Source: Arthrobacter sp. zg-Y1171 (GTDB taxonomy: Bacteria > Actinomycetota > Actinomycetes > Actinomycetales > Micrococcaceae). From it: a stretch of 64,000 nucleotides of DNA. Every line of letters begins with the position of its first letter. Position 1 is the first letter of the stretch. Both the position numbers and the translations under genes were made by a program. This document shows, piece by piece, positions 16,971 through 25,270 of this stretch. The stretch is from the NCBI RefSeq assembly GCF_025244845.1, contig NZ_CP104264.1:2542001-2606000 (forward strand), read 5' to 3'. The notes under the pieces were generated by a model, which had not been told where the DNA came from, did not search any database, and saw only the letters and a list, made by a program, of their open reading frames with translations.

Positions 16971-17924
16971 TCAGGCCAGGCCCTTTTCCTCCAGCCAGTC
17001 CTGTGCTGCGTCTGCCGGGTCGAGTTTCTGGTCACCGCTGACCGCCTGGTTCAGGGCAATCAGGTCCTCCGTGGTCAGCTGCGCGGAGACCTCATTCAGT
17101 ACGTCCCGGGCCTCGTCACTCACGCGGTCGTCGGCGATCAGCGGGATAACCTGCTGGGCCGGCCAGTTCTGCTTCGGGTCCTCCAGGACCACCAGTCCGT
17201 TTTCCTCGATGGCGGGAGTGGTGGTGTAGATGTCGGCCACCTGGACGTCGTCGTTCAGCAGGGCATCAACGGTCAAGGGACCGCCGCTGTCGCCGATGGC
17301 GGTGAATTCCTTGAACTCGCAGCCGTACTTCTCCTTCAGCCCGGCGAGGCCCTGGGTGCGCTCCGCGAACTCGGCAGGTGCCCCGAGGGTCAGTTCACCG
17401 CAGACCTTTGCCAGGTCCTCGATGGACTCCAGCTGGTACTTCTCGGCGGTGGCCGCGGTGACCACCATGGCGTCCTTGTCCTCGGCGTCCGAAGGCTCCA
17501 GGACCACCAGGTTCTCCGGCAGCTTCTCCTCGAGGGAATCCACGATCTCGCCGGCGTCCACCAGGTCCGTTTCCGGGTCGGCGTGGACCAGCAGGGCTCC
17601 GGTGTACTCGGGAATCAGGTCGATCGAGCCGTCTTCCAGGGCCGGGATGTAGACCTCGCGGGATCCGATGCCGAGCCGGGTCTCGGCCTCGATGCCGGCC
17701 GCGTTGAGGGCGCCGGCATAGATCTCGGCGATGGTGCTGCTCTCCGGGAAGTCTGCTGAGCCCACCACCAGCGTCTGCCCGGTGCTGCTGCCGGAAGCTT
17801 CCGCCGTGGTTTCGTTCTCCAGCGGATCCCCTCCTCCGCTGCAGCCGGCCAGGGCCAGGGCCATTCCGCCGGCCAGGACGGCCAGCGCCTTCCGCCGTGC
17901 ATTGGGGCGCGGGTGCTGCATCAT
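16971..17924 (-). CDS. Glycine betaine/osmoprotectant-binding lipoprotein
   Basis: 317 residues with a lipoprotein signal peptide: basic MMQHPRPNARRK, hydrophobic core, lipobox LALAGC with C28. The mature protein is an OpuAC/OsmF-type solute-binding fold (TLVVGSADFPESSTIAEIYA, GLGIGSREVYIPALEDGSIDLIPEYTG read in two parts). It captures betaine, choline or related osmolytes for the ABC importer. It is the last gene of a four-gene operon; its ATG overlaps the stop of the preceding permease (ATGA at 17921-17924). Confidence 0.9.
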   Translation of the reverse strand: MMQHPRPNARRKALAVLAGGMALALAGCSGGGDPLENETTAEASGSSTGQTLVVGSADFPESSTIAEIYAGALNAAGIEAETRLGIGSREVYIPALEDGSIDLIPEYTGALLVHADPETDLVDAGEIVDSLEEKLPENLVVLEPSDAEDKDAMVVTAATAEKYQLESIEDLAKVCGELTLGAPAEFAERTQGLAGLKEKYGCEFKEFTAIGDSGGPLTVDALLNDDVQVADIYTTTPAIEENGLVVLEDPKQNWPAQQVIPLIADDRVSDEARDVLNEVSAQLTTEDLIALNQAVSGDQKLDPADAAQDWLEEKGLA

Positions 17925-18682
17925 TGTTTTCCTCCTTGTGCGCCGACGGCGGGTACTCCGCTGCCGGTCGGTTTACCGGCCGCTTCGAGGCGGCCGAGTC
18001 CTGACGGGATCAGAAAGCGTGATCCCAACGCAATCACGGCGTCCACGGCGAGCGCCAGCAGGGCGATGATGACCGCTCCGCCGAAGACCCGCCCGTAGTC
18101 CCCCAGTGCCAGGCCGTCGATCAGGTAGCGGCCCAGCCCGCCCAGGTTGATCGTCGCCACCACGGCCGCCGTCGCCACCACCTGCAGGGTGGCTCCGCGC
18201 AGTCCGCCCAGGATCACCCGCATCCCGTTGGGGACCTCCACCCGGAACAGCACCTGCAATTCGCTCATGCCCAGGCTGCGGGCGGCGTCGACGACGGTGC
18301 GGTCCACCGAGGCAACTCCGGCGTAGGTGCCGGCCAGCAGGGGCGGGACGGCAAGGAGGACCAGCGACCAGATGGGCGGCATCAGGCCCAGCCCGGCCAG
18401 CAGGACGAACAGGGTGAGCATGCCCAGGGTGGGCAGTGCGCGCAGCAGCCCGGAGACGGCCACAACCGCCACCTGCCCGCGGCCGGTGTGCCCGATGAAC
18501 AGACCCAGCGGCACCGCGATGAGTGCGGCGATCAGCAGTGCGAGCCCGGTGTACTGCAGGTGCTCCAGGGTCCGCACCGGGATGCCCGCCGGGCCGCTCC
18601 AGTTGGCCGGATCCATCAGCCATTCGAGGCCCTGCCCGAGGGGGTTGGTGCTGGCGTAGTCGGTGCGCGGAATGCCAACCAT
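17921..18682 (-). CDS. Osmoprotectant ABC transporter permease (OpuCB/YehW type)
   Basis: 253 residues with about six transmembrane helices and the binding-protein-dependent permease (EAA-like) loop around DAARSLGMSELQVLFRVEVPNG. It pairs with the second permease encoded two bases upstream to form the membrane channel. N-terminal MVGIPRTDYASTNPLGQGLEWL is extracytoplasmic or amphipathic. Confidence 0.89.
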   Translation of the reverse strand: MVGIPRTDYASTNPLGQGLEWLMDPANWSGPAGIPVRTLEHLQYTGLALLIAALIAVPLGLFIGHTGRGQVAVVAVSGLLRALPTLGMLTLFVLLAGLGLMPPIWSLVLLAVPPLLAGTYAGVASVDRTVVDAARSLGMSELQVLFRVEVPNGMRVILGGLRGATLQVVATAAVVATINLGGLGRYLIDGLALGDYGRVFGGAVIIALLALAVDAVIALGSRFLIPSGLGRLEAAGKPTGSGVPAVGAQGGKQ

Positions 18683-18684
18683 GC

Positions 18685-19443
18685 CTACGCCCCCTTCAGT
18701 GCGACGTCGGGTGCGGCCGCCGCCGGCACCGGCCGGGCGGTGGCTGCCGGGCCCCCGCCGTCCGTGCCGCGGCTGCGGTTGGCGCGGCGTCGCCCCGCCC
18801 TGCCGGTTACGCCGGCGCGGGTCCAGGGCGTGAGCAGCCGCAGCGCCAGGACCAGGACCAGGTCCATCAGGAAGGCGAGGACCAGGGTGGCGATGATCCC
18901 CACTACGATCTCGGTGAGGAAGAAGCGGCGCAGGCCGTCGGTGAAGAAGAACCCGAGGTTTTCGACGCCGATCAGGGCGCCCACGCTGACCATGGAGATG
19001 TTGCTGACCGAAACCACCCGCAGCCCGGCGATGAGTACCGGAACGGACAGCGGCAGGTCCACCGTGAGGAACCGGCGCAGCGGCCGGTAGCCCATGGCCA
19101 CCGCGGCCTGGCGGACGCCGTCGTCAACGGAGTCAAACGCGTCGATGCCCACCCGCAGCATCAGGGCCACGGCATAGATGGTCAGGGCCACGATGATGTT
19201 GGCGATATCCAGGATGCGGGTGCCCAGGATGGCCGGGAGCGTGACGAACAGGGCCAGCGACGGAATGGTGTACAGCAGCGAGCCTGCGGACAGGACGAAG
19301 CCCCGGATCTTCCGCCGGCCCCGCACCAGCTGTGCGAGGGGAAGGGCAATCAGGACGCCGATGACCAGGGGCAGTACCGACTGGTAGAGGTGCAGCCCGC
19401 CGAGCCGAAAGACGTCGTCGGTGTGGGCGAGGAACCATTCCAT
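18685..19443 (-). CDS. Osmoprotectant ABC transporter permease (OpuCB/YehY type)
   Basis: 252 residues, about six transmembrane helices, with the permease loop QAAVAMGYRPLRRFLTVDLP. It has an extended basic, Ala/Pro-rich C-terminus of about 40 residues (RAGRRRANRSRG) that is unusual and probably cytoplasmic. It is encoded between the ATPase and the other permease with gaps of one or two bases, so it is tightly co-transcribed. Confidence 0.89.
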   Translation of the reverse strand: MEWFLAHTDDVFRLGGLHLYQSVLPLVIGVLIALPLAQLVRGRRKIRGFVLSAGSLLYTIPSLALFVTLPAILGTRILDIANIIVALTIYAVALMLRVGIDAFDSVDDGVRQAAVAMGYRPLRRFLTVDLPLSVPVLIAGLRVVSVSNISMVSVGALIGVENLGFFFTDGLRRFFLTEIVVGIIATLVLAFLMDLVLVLALRLLTPWTRAGVTGRAGRRRANRSRGTDGGGPAATARPVPAAAAPDVALKGA

Positions 19444-19444
19444 G

Positions 19445-20620
19445 TCAGCTCCCGGTCCGCTGCAGGCGGGCGGCCTCGATCAGCGCCAGGATTTCCGTGG
19501 CCTGTACGACGCCGGTTACGCGCCCGTCCGCATCCACGGCCACGCCCAGCCCGGACGGGGAGGACAGGGCGGCGTCCAGTGCCCGGCGCAGGCTGGTGCC
19601 CGCCGGGTAGAGGGAGCCGCCCGGCACCAGGTCCGCGGTAGTGGTGACCGCGTCGCGGCGTCCCGGCGGCACCCAGCCCAGCGGCGCGCCGTCGGCATCC
19701 ACGCACAGCGCCCAGCCGCCGTCGACCGTTGCGCTCCGGTCCGCGAGCCGGTCGGCGGCAATCACCTGCACCGGGTGCAGGGGCACGGCGTTTCCGTCCT
19801 GGAAGGACAGGTGCCGGAAGCCGCGGTCCCTCCCCACGAAACCCGCCACGAAGTCATCGACCGGTGCCCGGAGGATCTCCTCGGGGGCGGCATACTGGGC
19901 GAGCCGGCCGCCGGTGGCGAAGACGGCCACCTTGTCCCCCAGGATGGTGGCTTCGTCAATGTCGTGGGTGACAAACACGATGGTCTTGGACAGTTCCTGC
20001 TGCAGCCGCAGCAGCTCATCCTGCAGCTCGGCCCGGACCACCGGGTCCACGGCGCTGAAGGGTTCGTCCATCAGCAGCACCGGCGGATCCGCAGCCAGGG
20101 CACGGGCAACCCCCACGCGCTGCTGCTGGCCGCCGGAAAGCTGGGCGGGGTACCGGCTGCCGAGGCTGGACGCCAGCCCGACGACGTCGAGCAGTTCCGC
20201 GGCCCGGCGGCGGGCATCGCGCCGTGGAGTGCCGTTGAGGCGCGGCACCGTGGCCACGTTGTCCAGCACCGTCCGGTGCGGCAGCAGGCCGGAGGACTGC
20301 ATGACGTACCCCATGGACCGCCGCAGCTGCGCGGCCTTGACCGTGGAGATGTCCTGGCCGTCGACTTCGATGGTGCCCGACGTCGGCTCCACCATCCGGT
20401 TGATCATGCGCAGGGAGGTGGTTTTCCCGCATCCGGACGGGCCGACGAAGACCGTAATGGAACCGCGCTCAATGTCCAGGTCAAGGTTCCGGACCGCCGG
20501 CGCAGCATCACCGTAGGTCTTGGTCACCGCACGGAACCGGATCATCGGCTGTCCGGCAGCGCTGGATCGCGTGTCGGGTTCGGTTCGTCGGCCGGTAGCG
20601 GGTTCTCGCGGCTCAGTCAT
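19445..20620 (-). CDS. Osmoprotectant ABC transporter ATPase with CBS domains
   Basis: 391 residues from ATG 20620, chosen because GGAAGG precedes it by 8 bases; the longer frame to 20695 lacks support. Walker A GPSGCGKTT at about 60-68, Q-loop, signature LSGGQQQRVGVARALA, Walker B VLLMDEPFSAVDP, then two CBS-like repeats in the C-terminal 130 residues, which in OpuA-type ATPases sense ionic strength or nucleotides. First gene of the operon. Confidence 0.92.
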   Translation of the reverse strand: MTEPREPATGRRTEPDTRSSAAGQPMIRFRAVTKTYGDAAPAVRNLDLDIERGSITVFVGPSGCGKTTSLRMINRMVEPTSGTIEVDGQDISTVKAAQLRRSMGYVMQSSGLLPHRTVLDNVATVPRLNGTPRRDARRRAAELLDVVGLASSLGSRYPAQLSGGQQQRVGVARALAADPPVLLMDEPFSAVDPVVRAELQDELLRLQQELSKTIVFVTHDIDEATILGDKVAVFATGGRLAQYAAPEEILRAPVDDFVAGFVGRDRGFRHLSFQDGNAVPLHPVQVIAADRLADRSATVDGGWALCVDADGAPLGWVPPGRRDAVTTTADLVPGGSLYPAGTSLRRALDAALSSPSGLGVAVDADGRVTGVVQATEILALIEAARLQRTGS

Positions 20621-20716
20621 GGTGCATGCCTTCCGTGGGGATTCCGGTGTGCAGGGGCAGCTCGCGACGTGCCGTGAAGCATCACGGTATTTCACACGTG
20701 CGGGGGTAGTCCAGCG

Positions 20717-21154
20717 TCAAACAGGTCGGGCGTCCAGCAGGCGCAGTCCCGCGTCCACCAGTTCGGTCCGGTCCAGGGCCGGGACCTCGGTCAACGGTAT
20801 CCAGGCGGCCTGGTCCGTGCTGCCGCTTTGTTCGTGGCGCAGGGAGCCGCCGGTGAGCGTGGCCCGGTAAATGATCCGCAGGGCATGCAGCATGCGGGGT
20901 TCGCCGCGCATGCGCTTTTCCGCAGGAATGAAAATGCTGTCCACTCCCAGCAGCCCGTCGAGCTGCGCCTCGTAGCCGGTTTCCTCCCGGACCTCCCGTA
21001 CGGCCGCGGCCGGGGCGTCCTCGCCCAGTTCCAATCCGCCGCCGGGAAGGGTCCAGCGCTGGTTGCCGTGCTGGTTCCAGTGCGCCAGGAGCAGCTGCCC
21101 CTCACGGACGATCACCGCGTAGGCCCCGACGCGGACATCGAAGTCAGCGGACAT
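20717..21154 (-). CDS. Nudix hydrolase
   Basis: 145 residues with a complete Nudix box: G-G-G-L-E-L-G followed by VREVREETGYE, i.e. GX5EX7REUXEEXGU, at about 40-62. These enzymes hydrolyse nucleoside diphosphates linked to other moieties; the substrate cannot be told from sequence. Its start overlaps the 3' end of the upstream kinase gene by 11 bases, so the two are co-transcribed. Confidence 0.9.
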   Translation of the reverse strand: MSADFDVRVGAYAVIVREGQLLLAHWNQHGNQRWTLPGGGLELGEDAPAAAVREVREETGYEAQLDGLLGVDSIFIPAEKRMRGEPRMLHALRIIYRATLTGGSLRHEQSGSTDQAAWIPLTEVPALDRTELVDAGLRLLDARPV

Positions 21155-22076
21155 TGCCGGCGCCCAGCAGGTAAGCCACCCCGAAAACGGGATCTACAGC
21201 GAGGAAGCGGATGTCCGTCAGCCCCGCTGCGGACAGGCGGCTGCGCAGCAGGTCCTGCAGCAGCGGCTGGTGCATGCCCAGCCCGCCGCCGATCACTACG
21301 GGACCGCCGATGCGCAGCAGGCGGGCCACATCGAGGATGAGCCCGGCCAGGTGGTCCGCGGATTGGTTGACGATGTCGATGGCCGGCTGGTTCCCTTCCA
21401 GCGCTGCCTGGAAAACCAGTCCCGCCTTCCCGGCCCAGTAGCGGCGGTCGGTGGCGCCGTGGAACAGGCCGATCAGCGAGTCGGGGTCCTCGACGCCGCA
21501 GGCCTTCAGCAGGGCAAGGCTGAGGGAATCCGGTGCGAGTTCCAGGTTGCTGCGGCGGAGTGCGTGGCGGGCGGCTTCGCGGCCAACCCAGTAGCCGCTG
21601 CCCTCGTCGCCGAGGAGATAGCCCCAGCCCCCCGAACGGGCCTGCCGCCCGGAGCCGTTGATGCCCCAGGCCACGGAGCCGGTGCCGGCAATGACGGCAA
21701 TGCCCTCCGAGGCTTGCCCTGCCGCAAGGATCAGCCGGGTGTCATGGATGACTTCCACGACGGCGCCGGGGACGTGCTCGGCGATGAGTGCGCGCAGGGC
21801 GGCTTCATCCTGTGCAGTGTCCACTCCCCCGGACCCGGCAATGACCCGGCCCACGCCGTCGGTCCCCAGCGCAGCGAAAACTTCCGCGAGGCACTCCCGT
21901 GCCGTCTGCACCGGGACGTTCTGCACGTTGGCGCTGCCGGCAACGGTCTCGGCGGTGACGGTGCCGCCGTGCAGCCGGATGCCGTGGGTCTTGGTACCGC
22001 CGATATCGAGGCCGATGGTGTCGTGGCCGACGTCGTGGCCGACGTCGTTGGTGGCCGGAGGAGGGAATGCTTGCAT
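21144..22076 (-). CDS. BadF/BadG-type ATPase, probable N-acetylglucosamine kinase
   Basis: 310 residues of the ASKHA superfamily. Phosphate-1 motif GLDIGGTKTHGIRL near 22-35, adenosine and phosphate-2 segments VIAGTGSVAWG and YLLGDEGSGYWVG, and IGGGLGMHQPLL. The GDEGSG motif is typical of GlcNAc kinases of the BcrAD_BadFG family. Two exact VGHD tetrapeptide repeats occur at the N-terminus (VGHDVGHD) from a duplicated 12-base unit. It is translationally coupled to the Nudix gene. Confidence 0.85.
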   Translation of the reverse strand: MQAFPPPATNDVGHDVGHDTIGLDIGGTKTHGIRLHGGTVTAETVAGSANVQNVPVQTARECLAEVFAALGTDGVGRVIAGSGGVDTAQDEAALRALIAEHVPGAVVEVIHDTRLILAAGQASEGIAVIAGTGSVAWGINGSGRQARSGGWGYLLGDEGSGYWVGREAARHALRRSNLELAPDSLSLALLKACGVEDPDSLIGLFHGATDRRYWAGKAGLVFQAALEGNQPAIDIVNQSADHLAGLILDVARLLRIGGPVVIGGGLGMHQPLLQDLLRSRLSAAGLTDIRFLAVDPVFGVAYLLGAGNVR

Positions 22077-22112
22077 TCGTCCACCCTACTTTCCCGCGGC
22101 CGCCGGACGAAC

Positions 22113-23360
22113 CTAGCCGGCGGCGTTCCGGCGCCGGTTCCGCCGCAGGCTCAGGACAGCCAGGGTCAGGCAGGCGGCCGTGATCAGTCCCGAGAACCAG
22201 GCCACGGAGACGTCCAGCCCCCAGATCCCGCCTGCCACTCCGAGCCCCAGCACCGGGATGGCGCTGCCGAGGTAGGTGATGACATAGACCGTGCTGATGA
22301 TCCGCGCGTGTTCAGCAGCCTCTACGGCTGCGGCCACCTCGTTGAACACCACGCGGAACGCCATGCCCTGCCCGAACCCGGCCATCAGGCAGGCAACCGT
22401 CAGGAGCACCAGGCTTCCGGTGGCTCCGGCCACCGGGATCAACGCGATGCCGGTACCCATGGCCGCAAGGCCCACGGGTGCCGTGTACCGCCCGCGGATG
22501 CCGGTGAGCTGGCTGACCGCAGACGCTCCGAGAGCAAGTGCGGCCAGCAGTCCGATGGCGGGCCGCCACGTGGTGCCCGCGATGGAGGAAAAATAGGTGG
22601 GTGCCAGGGACAGGCAGAACCCGAAGGCCGCGAAGCTGAGGAACCCGGTGGTGGAGGCAATCCAGAACTGGGTACGCGCGCGGTGGGAGACTGCGGGCTT
22701 GCGGGGGCGCAGCATGGCCAGCGGCCGGCCTTCGGCCAGGGAAATGGCCGGGCGGGCCTTCAGCATGCAGAGCGGAATCAGAAGCGCTGCCAGGACCGCC
22801 GAGTGGATCAGGAAGGGCGTCATGGTGGGTGCGGGGAGCAGGGACAGGAGCCCGCCGATGACCGGCCCGGCCGCCACGCCGCCCGCCGAAACCAGCAGGG
22901 TAAAGCGGGTGGCCCATTCCGGTCGATGCGGCAGCAGTTCCCGCAGCGCAGCCGAGCTGGCTCCGGTGGCCAGGGCAACGGAGGCGCCTTGGAGGGCCCG
23001 TCCGAGCATCAGGGTGCCGACTCCGGTGGCGGTGCCGAAAATCAATCCGCCGGCCAGGGAAACGACGCCGGCCAGCACCAGTGCGGCGCGGCGGCCGATG
23101 TAGTCGGACCAGTGGCCCACCAGCAGCAGGCCTGCAACCAGGACCAGCACGTAGGAGGTGAACGCCAGCGTTACGCCGAAGTAGGACAGGCCGAGGGACT
23201 GGCCCAGCAGCGGATACAGCGGGGTCGCGAGGTTGGCGCCGATCAGCAGCGTGCTCATTACGGCCAGCGTCAGGAGCAGCCGGGGCCGGATGGCCGCGTC
23301 CCACTCCTTCCGCCTGGTGCGGGCGGCGGGCTGCATGCGCAGCTCACTGAGCACTGTCAA
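22113..23360 (-). CDS. Major facilitator superfamily transporter
   Basis: 415 residues, about 12 transmembrane helices. The helix 2-3 loop signature GHWSDYIGRRAALVLAG is clear, and the family-typical central charged loop MLRPRKPAVSHRART separates the halves. The substrate is unknown. Starts at 23360 (TTG) or GTG 23354; an ATG at 23336 is also possible. It is divergent from the Lrp/AsnC regulator and could be its target (inference from arrangement). Confidence 0.88.
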   Translation of the reverse strand: MTVLSELRMQPAARTRRKEWDAAIRPRLLLTLAVMSTLLIGANLATPLYPLLGQSLGLSYFGVTLAFTSYVLVLVAGLLLVGHWSDYIGRRAALVLAGVVSLAGGLIFGTATGVGTLMLGRALQGASVALATGASSAALRELLPHRPEWATRFTLLVSAGGVAAGPVIGGLLSLLPAPTMTPFLIHSAVLAALLIPLCMLKARPAISLAEGRPLAMLRPRKPAVSHRARTQFWIASTTGFLSFAAFGFCLSLAPTYFSSIAGTTWRPAIGLLAALALGASAVSQLTGIRGRYTAPVGLAAMGTGIALIPVAGATGSLVLLTVACLMAGFGQGMAFRVVFNEVAAAVEAAEHARIISTVYVITYLGSAIPVLGLGVAGGIWGLDVSVAWFSGLITAACLTLAVLSLRRNRRRNAAG

Positions 23361-23442
23361 GGGGCACTTCCATCCTATTTGTAGCTAATGCCTCTATAGG
23401 ATGAAGTGTCACGCAGCACGGCAGACACATTAGAGTGTTCTT

Positions 23443-23459
23443 TTGATCGAATCGCTCAA
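23443..23459. promoter_or_regulatory. Palindrome, candidate Lrp-type operator
   Basis: TTGATCGA-A-TCGCTCAA is a 17-base palindrome with one mismatch in its 8-base arms, placed in the divergent region between the MFS gene and the Lrp/AsnC regulator gene. Lrp-family regulators often bind such sites at their own promoters; binding here is inference. Confidence 0.45.
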
Positions 23460-23493
23460 TATCGTTGCGGGCAAATGACAGGAGATGCGCTAG

Positions 23494-23970
23494 ATGGCCA
23501 ATCTGGACCCGTTGGACCGCCGGCTGCTGCTGGAACTGGTGCGCGATCCCCGGGCGCAGATCAGCGAACTGAGCGAGCGGCTCGGTGTTGCCCGCAACAC
23601 CGCCCAGGCCCACGTCCGGCACCTGCTGCGGGCCGGGGTCATCCGCAGGTCGGGGCGTGACGTCGATCTGACCCAGCTGGGCTATGACGTTCAGGCATTC
23701 GTCACCATCGAGGTGAACCACCGCGAACTCGACGGCGTCATCTCCGGGCTGCGCACCCTCCCCCAGGTGCTGGAAGTGCACGAGATCTCCGGCCGCGGCG
23801 ACGTGTGGTGCCGCCTGACCGCCACGGATACCCAGCAGCTGCAGCAGGCCCTGCGCTCCGTCCTGCGGATCAAGGGCGTGATCCGTACGGAAACGGTCCT
23901 GGCCCTGCATGAGCACATCCCCTACCGCACCGAACCGCTGCTGGAAAAACTGGTTCCGCCGGCTCCCTGA
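23494..23970 (+). CDS. Lrp/AsnC family transcriptional regulator
   Basis: 158 residues: N-terminal helix-turn-helix (LDRRLLLELVRDPRAQISELSERLGVARN in two segments, residues 5-50) and a C-terminal RAM/ligand-binding alpha-beta domain (QAFVTIEVNHRELDGV onward). An AGGAGA ribosome-binding site precedes ATG 23494. It probably controls itself and the divergent MFS transporter in response to an amino acid or similar ligand (inference). Confidence 0.92.
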   Translation: MANLDPLDRRLLLELVRDPRAQISELSERLGVARNTAQAHVRHLLRAGVIRRSGRDVDLTQLGYDVQAFVTIEVNHRELDGVISGLRTLPQVLEVHEISGRGDVWCRLTATDTQQLQQALRSVLRIKGVIRTETVLALHEHIPYRTEPLLEKLVPPAP

Positions 23971-23989
23971 CTCCGCCCGGCTGCTGCTC

Positions 23990-25240
23990 CTATCGATCAG
24001 CGGCGCGAAGCAGTCGCTGCGCGGCTGCGAGCCGGATCCCGGCATTCTGCGTCCGGCTCCTGCCGTTGGCGGCGCGGGCACCGGACACGAGGGTCAGTAC
24101 GACGCCGGCCGCCCTCGCGTTCAGCGCGGACGGGTCCGCGGTGTCCTCGAAGACCCGGCGGAAATCGGCCAGTGCCTGCCCCAGCTGCGGCCGGGATGGA
24201 TTCGCTGCCGCAAGGACGGCCAGGTGCCCCAGCAGGCAGGCCAGGTCGTCGACCCGGCGGCCGGGGCCCAGACCGTCAATGTCGAGCAGCCCGGTGACCC
24301 TGCCTCCGCTGAGCAGCAGGTTTCCTTCATGGAAGTCGCCGTGGACCGGCACCAGGGGGCCGGCGGGGGCCGATTCCACCACGTCCCGGATACCACCCGC
24401 GAGTTCGAAGATGCTGTCCCGTTCCCTGGGCAGGGCGGCGACGGCAGCTGCGGCATAGTCTTCGGCCCGATCGGCCCAGGACCGGCGCAGCGGCAGGTCC
24501 AGCGCACCGGACGGCATGGCCTCCAGCAGATCCAGCAGGACTTCGGGCCTTAACGGGGCTGCGTCGTCCTCAACCAGCAGCCGGAAGAGGGAGGTGCCGG
24601 GCAGTGCGCTGAGGATGACCGCTTCAGGGACGGCTGCGGAAGCGCCGGGCAGGAGACGCGGGGCAGGCACGCCGCTGTCCTCGAGGAGCCGGTGGCGCCG
24701 GCGCAGGGCAGGCAGCTGCTCCCGCGGGAGGAGCTTCAGATAGGCCGCATCGTCCAGGTGCCGCGCCCGGATTACTGCCCGGCGCAGCGGCCGGTAGGCA
24801 ACGAGCGATAACCTCGCCGGTCCGCCTGCGCCAAACACGTCCCTCGCCACGGCGTCGGCGTCGGTGGCCCAGGGCAGGGACCGGAGAACGGGGTCATGGG
24901 GGTGGAACCACAGGCGCAGGTCCAGCCCGGCAATCCGTGCCGGGGCAACGTCGGGACCGGCGGATGCGGCATCCGCGGCAACGTCGCCTGTCGTGGCACC
25001 GAGGTGAAGGGTCAGGGCAACGTCGGGACCGGATCCAGGCCCGGTCCGGCGGCACTGGACCCGGTAAAGGGCCGAAACAGCGCCTCCCGGCCGGTGGTGG
25101 CTTCTCAGGTGTTCCCAGCGCTGAAGCCTCAGCCCGCGGGACCGAAGCAGGTCCTGCAGGGGTCCCCGCATCGCGGGGCCGGCCAGGACGGCGACAGCCT
25201 CCGCGGCCCGTCCAAGGCGGGGCCTGGGCTCGACCGGCAC
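23990..25240 (-). CDS. Aminoglycoside phosphotransferase-fold (APH/ChoK) protein
   Basis: 416 residues. The kinase-like motif VPVHGDFHEGNLLL near 298-311 carries the catalytic HGD...N and is followed by LLDIDGLGPGRRVDDLA, the metal-binding D segment. The N-terminal part is less conserved and has YLKLLP, an APH-like lysine strand. Members phosphorylate small molecules or metabolites; resistance is not implied. Convergent with the Lrp gene, downstream of the 25271-26302 membrane protein. Confidence 0.78.
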   Translation of the reverse strand: MPVEPRPRLGRAAEAVAVLAGPAMRGPLQDLLRSRGLRLQRWEHLRSHHRPGGAVSALYRVQCRRTGPGSGPDVALTLHLGATTGDVAADAASAGPDVAPARIAGLDLRLWFHPHDPVLRSLPWATDADAVARDVFGAGGPARLSLVAYRPLRRAVIRARHLDDAAYLKLLPREQLPALRRRHRLLEDSGVPAPRLLPGASAAVPEAVILSALPGTSLFRLLVEDDAAPLRPEVLLDLLEAMPSGALDLPLRRSWADRAEDYAAAAVAALPRERDSIFELAGGIRDVVESAPAGPLVPVHGDFHEGNLLLSGGRVTGLLDIDGLGPGRRVDDLACLLGHLAVLAAANPSRPQLGQALADFRRVFEDTADPSALNARAAGVVLTLVSGARAANGRSRTQNAGIRLAAAQRLLRAADR

Positions 25241-25270
25241 GGCAGGCGCCGCGGCCTTGCCTCGGTGTGC

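Noticed and set aside
21136..22076. VGHD repeat in the sugar kinase as a regulatory repeat
   Set aside because: Only two copies of a 12-base unit; too short to suggest a variable locus.
21270..23384. 704-residue plus-strand ORF
   Set aside because: Spans the antisense of the kinase and MFS genes; composition is Gln/His/Gly-rich and typical of a shadow frame.
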